A stretch of 64,000 nucleotides of DNA from assembly GCA_037953745.1 (NCBI GenBank), contig JBAKBP010000697.1, positions 1-64,000 on the forward strand. The letters run 5' to 3'. The first letter of the stretch is position 1; the number at the start of each line of letters is the position of its first letter. The notes under the pieces were generated by a model. It did no database searches, had not been told where the DNA came from, and worked only from the letters and a program-made list of their open reading frames with translations. Position numbers and translations under genes: made by a program. Positions 1 to 10,201 of this stretch are shown here, piece by piece. The DNA comes from Lithodes maja (lineage: Eukaryota > Arthropoda > Malacostraca > Decapoda > Lithodidae).

Positions 1-154
1 ACCAAATTACTAAGTTAATGAAAATTACTGTCATTAGTTCTATAGACTTGTAAAATCAGATAGAGTTTCTATACTTTTTGTTTGGGTAATCTTATTACAT
101 CCAGATAATATTGTACCTGCAAACGCTAAGCGAATGAGACACTAATATGTTTAA

Positions 155-370
155 CTCCGTCTCCGTCGTCGACACCTGCTCGGGATGTAACACAGCACCC
201 CATACCATCAAACACATCATAGAAGACTGCATTTCACACAACCACTTATGCCAACAACACAATCTACACTCAATGAGAGCTCTGTGGGAAAGCCCGATCG
301 CGGCCATGGCCTTCCTCAGGGACTCGGGGCTGTTCGGCCAGGCAGCTTAGGGAACAACAACAAAAACAAC
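155..370 (+). mobile_element. LINE A, 5'-truncated 3'-end stub
   Basis: This stub encodes the extreme C-terminus of the retrotransposon seen at 1006-3351: a CPxC-like cysteine pair, an HTIKH histidine motif, then RALWESP and MAFLRDSG. It ends in the same 3' tail, a GGCCAGGCAGCTTAGGG block followed by CAA-type repeats. Severe 5' truncation is typical of LINE insertion. It is close to the longer copy but more complete at the tail (reads GLFGQAA). No target duplication was resolved. Confidence 0.8.
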
Positions 371-1005
371 TGCAGCAAAAGCATGCATTATTTTGTCAAC
401 ATGTTTCTGCTACTTTCTTTGGAAGGGCCTTTCAAAGTTGAATAATTGAAAGAGTGACCTCATTGATATTAATTATCTGACTGTTAGAGGTCTTTCCTAA
501 GTTTAATTATATTATTATGCATTAGCCCAAATAATGTAAAAAAGATATACAGTATTGTGGTACAAAGGAGTTACAAAATACTGTTTTACCTCCTGGGCTA
601 TGTGAGGTATTTCTGAAACTGAAACAGTCATTTAATGTTAGCTAGAGTAAGATTTAGAGAGCTACCAATGTTTAGATTTATCATAAGAGTTCCCCATTCA
701 CGTAAATATAAGTTCTATGGTTAGCTGTCATGAAGGGAGAAGCTGTGTCGTGGGGTTGAATAGGTAAAATTGTATAGGCCTCGGAATGGGAAAATGGATT
801 AGTAACATTCTGAATTGAAGTTCTAATATAGGCCTAGCTGGTATCAATGCTCAGTTGCCTTCAGTATTTGGAGTGTAATCTCCTCTACCTTCAATTGCAG
901 TGGTCTCTTTAGTTGTCAGGCAAAGTTTCTCAATATAAATCAGTCAAATAGTTATGATCAACATATACCATAACATTTTACTCAACATAATTAAACCAAG
1001 CAATT
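371..1005. other. AT-rich stretch, nothing recognised
   Basis: There is no sustained reading frame, tRNA-like motif or terminal repeat that I can support. It lies between two LINE A copies and may be old unique or decayed repeat DNA. Confidence 0.5.
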
Positions 1006-3351
1006 ATACACAATGAATACTACAATTATAACAACTATCCAAAATGCTGACAAGAAACACATTCCAAGAGGTAACAGAAAAAGACATAACCCCAACTTCT
1101 CGCCAGAAAATCAAAACCTCATCAGACAACGCGACACACTGAAACTCCCCAGCACCCCACACACAGGGCATCACACAACAAATCCAAGCACTCAACACCC
1201 AGATTAACAACAACATACAAGAACAACAAACACTAAATTGGAATAACTACCTACAAACACTTGATCACAAAAGACCCCAAGAAATCTAAAAAACACTAAA
1301 CAGCATCACACTTTCCAACAGCAACACAACACAATCACATGCTGCAATCACAAGAACAGACTCTACTCCTTCATATAAACAACAAGCAAACACTCATTAA
1401 TCACTTCTCTCATGTCAGCCACCTAAAACCCCATAAAGACGACCGACATGTCATCCGACGTGAGAGACAGTTCCTCGCAGACCCTGACTATGCACCCTTC
1501 ACCAACACCAGACAGGGCACGTCATCGACTATCTCAAGCACTCGTTCGCCTGGGGCCTAGACAACATAAGCAACATACACCTCAGACACCTGGGACCACA
1601 AGGCATACAAGCTCTCACTAACATGTCAGACTACAGTTGTTCACGCAACACAATACCAGACATCTAGAAGCATGGTGTTATCATTACATGCCCCAAACCC
1701 AGCAGGGACCCTGCGCTACCCTCCTCACACCGCCCTATCGCACTCCTTTGCACCCCCTCCAAGGTCATGGAGTGCCTTGTGCTACAACTGACTACACACG
1801 CTCTACCCCTAGCTCCAACACAACATGGCTTCGGGCCACTGCACTCCACAAACACGCTTCTTGCAGACCTTGCACAGTGAGCTTTTGATGGCATCAGCTT
1901 GGCCGGGCCACCACACGGATCACTGCTTGCCGCACTCGACATTGGTAAGGCCTTCAATGCCATCCCCCGCCGCAACCTAGCAAACAAGGTCTACTACGAC
2001 ACAAACATGCACTACGGCACAAGGAGGTGGCTGGCCGGCTTCCTGGCGGGCAGATGTGCACATGTATCTTTTGCCGGTCAGTCATCTAGCATCAGAAATT
2101 TCCCAAACGGAGTCCCGCAGGGATCCGTCCTGTCGCCCGCACTCTTCAGTCTGTACATGCATGATATAAATACACCCAATACACTCCAAATGAACAAAGC
2201 CTCTTGCGCGGACGACATAACACTCACATGCACGCACCAAGACCTAGACACAGCAACACGTCTCCTTCAACCCTATCTCGACACATTACATGGCTGGTGC
2301 ACTACAAACGGACTCAATTTGGCCCCAGCCAAGTTCACCGCGGCCCTCCTCACAAGCTGGACAGCGGAACACAAATACACCCCGCAACTCAACATAAACA
2401 ACACACCCCTAACACACACGCACTCACCCAGGATCCTGGGAGTAGCATGTGGTACTCTGATGACATTCAAACAGCATACCACAGGCATGAAAGATGAACT
2501 GACACCCAGACTTGGCGCCCTCGGATCGCTTGCCCGCCCAAGGTTTGGACACAGCAGGGAAACTGCCACCACAGTTTGCAAACAATACATGGGATCAGTG
2601 ATGGAATGTGCAAGCCCTGCCTGGGCTTCTAGCCTTGCTGAAGCACATCATGGGACCTTGCAGACTGTTCAAGATAAAGCCCTGAAAATCATCACGGGCT
2701 GCACGGCTGCTGCACTTGCAGATCGCCTACATCGGGAGGCCAGTGTTCTCAAAGTCGGGGACCATCTGGACATGAAAGGCACTCAGTTCCTGGCAGCAGC
2801 CTCCATGAACCAGCGCTGCCCGCTGCACTGCATGACAGCACACCCACAGGTGCCAAGAAATATCAAAGCAGCGCCCAGCATGCGGTGTCACACACAAGTG
2901 CTGTCTTCTCTCCCTCCCTGCCCACCCCAAGCTAGCTTCCGGAAGCACATCCGTACTCATGTCTCTCGCCTCTCGCCGTTCCGTCCAATCACTCATGGAC
3001 AACGCGCAGCTGCAGGCACGACCTCCCGAAGTCCACCCTTCTGAATCCTCCCTTCCTCGCAAGGACAGAGTCCACCTGGTCGGGCTGAGATGCGGGCACC
3101 ATCCAGCTCTTCTGAGCTATCAGGGGAGACTGGATGACTCCGTCGTCGACACCTGCCCAGGATGTAACACAGCACCCCATACCATTAAACACATCATAGA
3201 AGACTGCATTTCACACAATTACTTACGCCAACAACACAATCTACACTCCTTGAGAGCTCTGTGGGAAAGCCCGACCGTGGCCATGGCCTTCCTTAGAGAC
3301 TCGGGCGAGGTTCGGCCAGTCAGCTTAGGGAATGACAACAACAACAACAAC
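1006..3351 (+). mobile_element. LINE A, degenerate 5'-truncated non-LTR retrotransposon
   Basis: The element reads plus-strand through the linker between endonuclease and RT (1013-1560), the RT (about 1670-2700) and a C-terminal cysteine/histidine region (3140-3290). It ends in a 3' tail with AAC repeats at 3327-3355. The linker and early RT are split by stops and frame changes, the middle is open, and another frame change falls near 2960-3040. The endonuclease and any ORF1 are missing. RT style (PQGSVLSP, ADD box) places it in the Jockey/I superfamily sense of non-LTR elements; the exact clade is uncertain. Confidence 0.8.
1899..3044 (+). pseudogene. LINE A reverse transcriptase fragment (381 codons open)
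   Basis: This is the longest open piece of LINE A. It shows RT motif A as LLAALDIGKAFNAIPRR (catalytic D in LDIGKAF), motif B as NGVPQGSVLSPALFSLYMHDI, and the catalytic box as SCADDITLT, where CADD replaces the more usual YADD or YVDD. Thumb-like sequence follows (LNLAPAKFTA, then TPRLGALGSLARP). Upstream, in other frames, come SHRPIALL and QHGFGP, so the N-terminal RT is frameshifted. Downstream the protein continues in a second frame from about 2960 with CPGCNTAPHTIKH. It would not make a working protein; it is a relic of a replication enzyme for target-primed reverse transcription. Confidence 0.8.
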
Positions 3352-3684
3352 TACAATAATTATAATCAGTATAGCCTACATGAACCAGGCACATACACAG
3401 TAAACACCTACTAAGCAGTGATCCTCTCTATTCATTGGCTAAGCAGTTATACAAACCATATAGTTATGTATTGGATATCTGCACCCTAACATTGTAAGAA
3501 TAATTAAGCACTAATTTTACGTCATATTATAGAAAATTTAAGTAGCATATAGTAGATTTTGTAGGTACCTATCTTGAAATTTCTGTATGATTCTAGTCAT
3601 GCATAATCATTTCTTGATATCTGCATATAAGTCACATAATTTCCTCAAATTTTTTGCAGGTACATTTTTCAGTCCATATCTTAA
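3352..3684. other. AT-rich spacer
   Basis: No gene or repeat is recognised between the LINE A tail and the TTAA target of the next MITE. Confidence 0.4.
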
Positions 3685-4047
3685 CCCCTGCACCCTGGGG
3701 AACATCCTAGGATGTTTAGGCTTTCTTTATGTCTTGAGTGGCATCAGAAATGGGAGAGACTCATCCATACAGCTTTAGTGTAAGTGTTCCAAGTCGACAC
3801 TCTTTCGTGACATTCATCCTAACCAGGCATCCACTAGGCTATTCTCTGTTGATCATACAATACTCACAAAATATCACAAAACCACATATTCAACTCATTG
3901 CTAACGGGAATATGAAGAAAGCTACAGATGAATGTTTGGTGTCTTTTTTTATAGAAGGGATGCCATGCTTTTTCATATCCTTTAACTTCAGAGATAAAAT
4001 GTGTTAAAAAACTAAGAAACAGGCAAATAATGCCCGGGGTGCAGGGG
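3685..4047. mobile_element. TTAA-target MITE, piggyBac-like (363 bp)
   Basis: The left end reads TTAA then CCCCTGCACCCTGGGG; the right end reads GCCCGGGGTGCAGGGG then ATAA. The terminal inverted repeats match at 14 of 16 positions, and the flanks are TTAA (3681-3684) and a one-base-mutated ATAA (4048-4051). TTAA duplication with ends starting CCC is the piggyBac-superfamily signature. There is no transposase ORF, so it is non-autonomous. Confidence 0.65.
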
Positions 4048-4051
4048 ATAA

Positions 4052-4465
4052 GGAATGTGTGCTCTGATGCCAAGCATGAAGTCATTCCTACTGTATAATT
4101 AATTGTAGTAATACTGTATATATTACATTTTTTTAGTTTATAATTATTTTTCAGTATATCACTGGTATATACAGTTTCATAGCTGCCTACCCAAAAGAGC
4201 CATCAAATATGAAAGTTTATAAGATGATTGTGTGTGATATAGTTTCAAAGTAATAATAAAGAATTAATCTTCCATGAAATAACAGAAGTATGGGCTACCT
4301 ACCTTTGGTCTTCAATAATAAAACTAAAACTTTGTCAACAACCTACACCAGTGAACTTCAAACACCAGGGTTTGAATGACTGGTAGATAGTGGATTAAAG
4401 AATTAGTTATTATGATAAGGCCTTACTTTGTAAGCTTACCAGATCTGTGGGCCACCTGTGTGAAG
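4052..4465. other. AT-rich spacer
   Basis: No coding or repeat feature is recognised. Confidence 0.4.
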
Positions 4466-4467
4466 TA

Positions 4468-5048
4468 CAGTCAGGCCTTCCAATACGCGAGTATATGGGC
4501 GACACGCGCCCTCGCGGAATTGAAATTCGCATATTGGAAATAGAGCTTTAAATGGGAATAAATTAATAGGGGCGGCACGGCCTAAATTAGGCATATTTAA
4601 CACCGTTAATTGCCACAAAAGGTACATTTATGTATACATAAAGATCCAAATCATAAGAAAATATAACAATAATAATAAACTCACCTTAAAATTAACAGTA
4701 TGAAGGCTAGATATGATGGCATGATGGCGGTGGGGGCGAATCACGAGTACACGAGTAGAATTTATGCTTCGCGTGCGGGCACACTGTGTAGACTGGCGTA
4801 TCCCACAATGCCCTGGTCCGTCTGCCTACGTCACTGCCCTGCGCAGTTGGATGCGCGGAATGGCAGGGCGGGCTAGCGTACTAGGCGGACTCCCCGGAAT
4901 TGCCCCTATATCGGCTCCGGAAACGCATTTTAGAAGTTCACTTCGCGTTTTCAAAATTTTGGGTATGATTCGACCCCCCCCCCCCCCCCCCCCCTCGCGT
5001 ATAAGGTGATTCGCGTATTGGAAGCTCGCGTTTTGGCAGGCCTGACTG
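4468..5048. mobile_element. Tigger/pogo-like MITE with TA target duplication
   Basis: Both ends begin CAGTCAGGCCT and continue into a CGCGAG block, giving terminal inverted repeats of about 24 bp with three or so mismatches. TA dinucleotides flank the element (4466-4467 and 5049-5050). CAGT..CCT..CGCG ends with TA duplication resemble Tigger/pogo elements of the Tc1/mariner superfamily. The 581-bp interior has no transposase; it holds a pure poly-C run at about 4975-4994. Confidence 0.75.
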
Positions 5049-5049
5049 T

Positions 5050-5195
5050 ACATGTGAAAGAAATTGACAAAGTAGAAGCTGTCTGTAGCGAGTGTATCAA
5101 ATTGAATATATAGATTCAAAAATTACATGTGAAAGAAATGGACAAAGTAGAAGCTGTCTGTAGTGAGTATCAAATTGAATATATAGATTCAAAAG
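5050..5195 (+). repeat. Two-copy tandem repeat, about 75 bp
   Basis: A unit starting CATGTGAAAGAAATTGACAA and ending in ATATAGATTCAAAA occurs at about 5050-5122 and again at about 5125-5193 with a few substitutions and a 2-bp difference. The first copy begins immediately at the Tigger-like MITE's right TA. Confidence 0.8.
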
Positions 5196-5957
5196 TTTTT
5201 TATTTTAGACTTAAAAATCTTGAAATTTGAACTCCGAATTCGACTTTTGAGTTGGAAATACAATATTAACAAAATTTCATTAATCTGATATGCTTATGGT
5301 AAGGGGAAACGTAGGTTATGGGAGGAGGTCAAAGTTTTTCATTCAAGGAACTTAAATTTGTGAAAGGCCTGATACGTCTGAAGCTGTAAACTCGGACTCA
5401 AAAGTTTGACAACCATATTAAGATATTGTATAAATTCAAGAGAGATGATGGAAATGTCTAAAACTGTACACTCAAACTCAGAAGTTTGTCAATCTTATTA
5501 AGATATTGTGTAACTTCAAGAGAATATGATATTGAATTTGACAGTGACTAGACGCAGCAAAAGTTTTAGGATGGTTAGAAACAACTGATGACTGCCATGA
5601 TGTAGAATGATTTTGTATGAACCAGAACGTAAAAGCTACAGTTGTCAGTACACTGAAAGAGATACTTTAGGCCATAATCACTCCTTTACCTTGAGAGCTA
5701 ATTTTTAAGCTGAATATAAATTGTCTATTTATAGTCATAACAAATAATAGACATCATTGTAATCATACTCTAACACAATATAACAAATTTATAGAGGATA
5801 AAAGCCACTGGAGCCTATCAAAATCATCAAAAATCCTTACTTCATATTATAACTACAGTATATTGAAAGTCTTTAACTCCTCTGATGAATCAGACTTTAT
5901 ATTAATTTATGTTTTATTCCAGCTACTTCTAGAAGATTTTATTCAGCTTATGGAGGA
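5196..5957. other. AT-rich stretch with a diverged two-copy tandem repeat
   Basis: Two diverged units of about 79 bp lie at roughly 5380-5455 and 5459-5535 (each with ACTC..ACTCA.AAGTTTG then TATTAAGATATTGT). Nothing else is recognised; there is no gene. Confidence 0.5.
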
Positions 5958-5959
5958 CT

Positions 5960-6062
5960 TGTCAGATTTTGAGGGTGGTTGTTGTTGTAGGTCCCCAGAC
6001 TGTCTGGCCGAGCAGTCCCGAGTCCGGTAGACCAAAGCCATCCAGATGCTCGGGCCCCGGAA
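5960..6062 (-). mobile_element. LINE A-type 3' tail fragment
   Basis: Read on the minus strand, this is GACTCGGGACTGCTCGGCCA, a CAGTCTGGGGACC block and then CAA repeats, closely matching the end of LINE A and its short partners. Only about 100 bp remain. Confidence 0.6.
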
Positions 6063-6113
6063 GAGTTAATTGAGATAGTCTGTAACCTTTGTATTCTGAG
6101 AGGTCTTTCTTAG

Positions 6114-6529
6114 CCCCTTCAGTATGATGATGCATTTTTTGCATTTATTTCTTGCTAACATGAAACGATTTTAAACAGATTAGGAAGGACCCGAGGGAAT
6201 ATAAAAGGTTAATTACGTCTTGGTATACCCTCTGGCTCCTACATTCCTTCTTAACCCCTTCACCATGATGACGTCTTTTTATCTTTCATTCTGGCTAAAA
6301 TTAGAAAATTTTATGCAGTTTAAGAAGGATCATAGCAATTCAGAGGGTTTATTGAGATCGTACTTACACCTTTGAGTCATAGAGGTAGATAACAAGCTAA
6401 AGAAAAATTGTCTAATGGTAACCAGAAAAAGATGAAAATTACATCATTGTGCTGATGGAGTTAAACTAAGTAAAATCATCTGCTAGCCAGAAAAATAAGG
6501 AAGGGATGTATCATCATATAATGAAGAGG
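6114..6529. mobile_element. TTAA-target MITE (outer), same family as its own insert
   Basis: The left end after TTAG (6110-6113) is CCCCTTCA..ATGATGATGCAT-like, and the right end read inward from TTAA (6530-6533) is CCTCTTCATTATATGATGAT. The two ends are imperfect inverted repeats. A related element sits inside at 6255-6460. There is no ORF. One target copy has a base change (TTAG), so the call is moderate. Confidence 0.5.
6255..6460. mobile_element. TTAA-target MITE nested in a relative (206 bp)
   Basis: It is flanked by TTAA at 6251-6254 and 6461-6464. The left end CCCCTTCACCATGATGACG and the right end, read inward as CTCCATCAGCACAATGATG, form an imperfect inverted repeat. Its interior resembles the flanking outer element and also the fragment at 7133-7203. 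No coding capacity. Confidence 0.5.
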
Positions 6530-7052
6530 TTAAGCCGAGTACAGTAATATCTATGGCAGGAACATCATATAGAGTAAATCAATTGTTTAGTGTGTTGTCG
6601 TTTCGATAGTTTTAAAATTTTAATGAGTTTGTTATATTAATTTGAACAGTAACTTTTGAGTTCGTTTTCAAGTTTTATATTTTACTAATGAAGAGGTTAA
6701 GCCGAGTACAGTAATATCTATGGCAGGAACAGCAAATAGAGTAAATACATTGTTTAGTGTGTAGTCGTTTCGATGTTTTAATATTTTAATGAGTTTGTTA
6801 TATTAATTTGAACAGTAACTTGTGAGTTTGTTTTCAAGTTTTATATTTTACTAATGAAGAGGTTAAGCTGAGTACAGTAATATCTATGGCGGGAACATCA
6901 ATAGAGTAAATACATTGTTTTCTGATTCAGGGCATAGTAACAAAGGTATTTTATATTTTACTAATGAAGAGGTTAAGCTGAGTACAGTAATATCTGGCAG
7001 GAATATCATTAGAGTAAATACATTGTTTTCTGATTCAGGGCGTAGTAACAAA
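6520..7052 (+). repeat. Tandem array, two 166-bp and two shortened units
   Basis: Units start AATGAAGAGGTTAAGC at 6520, 6687, 6853 and 6963. The first two units are about 166 bp and nearly identical, sharing CAGTAATATCTATGGCAGGA. The last two lose the middle and instead carry CATTGTTTTCTGATTCAGGG. Each unit starts with the right end of the adjacent TTAA MITE, so the array appears to have grown from a transposon end. Confidence 0.85.
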
Positions 7053-7132
7053 TGTATGTCGTAACCTCAAAAACATTCCCTACAGGTGAGGTTAGGCTGG
7101 TGGTGCCTAATATAATGGGTAACAAGAACCGT

Positions 7133-7203
7133 GTTAACCTCTTCTTTAACGGCAACGTCTTTTGAACTTGCTATATTTAGATGATTTATGCAGCTTAGGC
7201 CCC
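7133..7203 (+). mobile_element. Left part of a TTAA MITE, cut off by LINE B
   Basis: TTAACCTCTTC followed by ACGTCTTTT and TTTATGCAGCTTAGG matches the left end and interior of the MITE at 6255-6460. It stops exactly where LINE B starts (7204). The right half is not found after the LINE B tail. Confidence 0.5.
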
Positions 7204-7702
7204 CTTGCCACATGACTCGTTGCCGCCGTTTGGGGGCTTCCGGGCTTGTAGGTGGAGCGGCCAAGGTTCTTGGCCGCTCTCCCTATCACCTCCAACTAAT
7301 TTTGTCATGTCCTTTTCTTTCTCCTCCTTTCTAGTTTTCGTTTTTCCCTCTTCCGCTTTCTCCTGGGGCTGCCATCAGAGGCCGGTCTCCCACCCTTGAA
7401 CTTTTGTGGTCCCGTCCCTCCCTTCCCTTCCGGTTGTCTTCCCTGTTTGCTTCCTTCCTTTCTCTTTAACTGCTTCGGAAGTTCTAGTTTCCTTAGGGCT
7501 TCGCCTTGGTGTGTCTGATCACTGCTGAGTTGGCAGAGTCCACCTGGCGACAGGTGCTGCCGGCCAGGGCTCGCAAGGCTCGTTGCTGGAGGATAAGCAC
7601 TATAGGGTTGTTTTGGGGTTTCTGACTCTCTTCTCTCTTCCCAGTGAGTGTGTCAGGTGACTACGCCGGCCCCGTTCTCCGTGGGACAAAGCTGCAGGAC
7701 AA
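7204..7702 (+). promoter_or_regulatory. LINE B 5' UTR (presumed internal promoter region)
   Basis: These 5' 500 bp are shared with the minus copy (about 28262-28760). They are pyrimidine-rich and contain no convincing ORF. Non-LTR elements of this group transcribe from an internal promoter at their first bases, so the promoter is placed here by family knowledge; I cannot point to a specific initiator or downstream element. Confidence 0.4.
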
Positions 7703-10080
7703 ATGCCCGGGTTGTACAAGGTCCCTAGCTCAAAGCCGAGACCTGTCCCATCTCAATTGGCCGCATTCTGGGTTTCGTGGCCCTGCGGAGGTCTTTCTCC
7801 CTTTCGTTGCCAGGGGCACCTGGTAACCGCAGTATCTTCTTCCATGCTTTACCCCCTTTTCTCTTGCTATGGTGACGACTTATGCTTTTTTCCCTGTTCT
7901 TCCCTGTTTATGGCTTCTGCTTTAGTGGTTCCGGTAAGTGAGCCCCTTGTGGCATGCAGCCTGCCACTTGGGGGTCTGTTGTCTGGCTGTCAGTCCGGTT
8001 CACCGCGGGAGCACGGTGAGTCGGGGATGGTTTTGGGTGCTCTCGACCGGCCCGCTGAACTATCCCTCGGTCGTCGCTCGTCCCTCTCGTCCTTTACCGT
8101 TCCGAATCCTTCTACTACCCATCCGTCTTCGTCACGTCTTTCTCCACCCTCCACTACCCAGGATTTCATCTCCTCTCCTGTAGTTATTTCTGCGTCTTTC
8201 TCTTCTTCCTCTTCTCCCTCTAGTCATGTCACCCTCGACCCTTTTCTGCCCTCCCTCCCTCGTTCTCTTTCCTCTTCTCGTCCTCGCTCCTCGGTCCTCC
8301 CTATGTCCTCTCTCTTTGCACCTCCTTCCTTTACTAAGTTTTTCTCCGTCCCTGCTTCTGCGCCTCTAGCCGGTGATGACCTCCTCTTCCACCTGCGTCT
8401 CCTTCAACAGGTGGGAAAGGACGTCACCTTCCACTCCCGCCATGATGCCTCCCGTCTTGTTACCGTCCAAAACGAACTTCAGGCTACTGCTATGTCCTCT
8501 TCGTCGATTGTTCTGGCACCCCCATCCCGGCTCAAAAAGATCAACGACTCAACTCCTGTACAGGGACTGTCCTGATCCCCGCTTCCATCCGTCTCGGGGG
8601 TCGTCCTTTCGCGGATTGCGCCGACCTCGTCAAGGACATCGTTGTCGCTCAAGACCACAAGGTGGTTAGTGTGGTATGCTACACTATCCCTCCTCGCGAC
8701 CTTCGCCGCCATCCCGCTAACATTGCCAAGATCTCTTTTGATGGACTTTCCCTTCCTGCCCATGTTATTGTCGGTGGTACTCGCCTCCCTGTGACTGCGT
8801 CTCTTCCCCGTCCACTCCAGTGTCGCAGCTGCTGGCGTTTCGGCCACCTGGCTAAGTTCTGCCGTACAGCCGCTGAGAGCCCACTCTGCCCGCGCTGTGC
8901 GCAGTCCGGACATGCCGTTGGCGAATGTCAGTCAACGTCCCAGTTCTGCCTTAATTGCCGCGGGTCTCATTCGGCCGACTCTAAGCTTTGCCCCGTTCAT
9001 CTGTTCGAGTCTGAGGTTGCTGTCCTCAAAGCGAGACACGGCCTTACGCTCACCGCAGCCCGCCAAGAGGCTCGTCGCTTGGGCTTCACCCCTCAGTCAT
9101 TTTCCAAGACTCTGTCTCCTCCCTCCTCTTCTTTGCCTCCCTCTACCACGCCCCCCCCTTTTTCTGGTTCCTCGGTTCCTTCCACCGCCTCCGCTCCCTC
9201 CGTCCCCCCGGTCGCACCAGTTTCGTCATCTGCCTCCCTTCCTTCTACCGGTGCTTCTCCCGGATTTTCTCCTTCCTCCTCTTCAGTCTCCTCCGTTCGT
9301 CCTTCCGTCTCTTCCTTTTCTGTCCCTTTGTCTAACACTTTCTCTGTTCTCAGTCCTCCTACTTCTGCCCCTTCATCTTGCTCTCTTCCTTGTTCCTCCT
9401 CTTCTAGTCTCCCTCAACGCTCTCACCGTTCCAAGCCTCCCCCCCGTTCTCCGTCATCTTCCTCTTCTAGTCGCCCCAAATCTCCTACTCGCTCTAAACT
9501 TCCCTTCTCCTCTACCAAACGGGCTCCTGTGCTCCGTTCTTCGTCGCCCGCTTCCTCTTTTAAACGTAAGGGTGGTCTCCGTGATGTGCGGTGCTCAAGT
9601 CCCTGCGAGAAGAAGAAGAAGTCGCCTCCTTCTTCTGTTTCCCTTTCTCCTCTCTCCGTCCAGTCTCCTCCTCCTCCCGTCACTGCATCCCTAGATTTCT
9701 CCTACGAAACCCTACCTCAGATTGATGAATTTATCCGTTCTTCCCACCCACCACCTTCTACTGTTCACGCCGAAGTTCATCCTACCCCCTCTTCTCTCCC
9801 CCCTACCCCTCTCCCGCCTTCCCCTGCCCCATCCTCTTCCTCCACTCCCCCTTCTGGCCTTCCTCCGGGCCCCCCTCCTCTTCCTCCTCCTGACCCTCCC
9901 CCTCTTCCTTCTCCTGCCCTTACCCCCTCCTTCTCTTCCCACCCGCCGTCCGTCCTTCCTACCTCTTCCGGCCCTCCTCCTTCCTCTCCTCTTTCTCTGT
10001 TAGACCTCCCTATGCCCCCCGGTTTCCAGTCTTCCCCTTCAACGTCTTCTCCAATTCTTGCTATTATTTCCCATCGTTAG
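7703..10080 (+). pseudogene. LINE B copy 1 ORF1 (gag-like), one frameshift
   Basis: ORF1 encodes a nucleic-acid-binding protein that packages the element RNA. Frame one runs 7703-8575 and frame two picks up and continues to 10080. The switch is at about 8500, where this copy has TCCTCTTCG and the minus copy TCCTCTTTCG, a loss of one T. Downstream are three cysteine knuckles: CRSCWRFGHLAKFC, CPRCAQSGHAVGEC and CLNCRGSHSADSKLCP. A very long serine/proline-rich tail fills about 9100-10080. If the T loss is a base-calling error the ORF would be open. Confidence 0.85.
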
Positions 10081-10201
10081 CCTCTCTTGGCTATATTTTC
10101 CACCCACGGTGTTAACTGTATTTTGTAAATATGTTGTATATAGTGTACGTCTTTTCTTCCCTCTTGTACGCGTCTTCTTTTTAATCTTTTTTGTCTTTTT
10201 A

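Noticed and set aside
6520..7052. CRISPR-like regular repeat
   Set aside because: Units are long direct tandem repeats without spacers, in a eukaryotic transposon-rich setting.
8897..9694. Long Leu/Pro-rich frame inside LINE B ORF1 (also 26242-27045 on the minus strand)
   Set aside because: It is a shadow created by the pyrimidine-rich ORF1 tail read in another frame; no motif and no independent start context.
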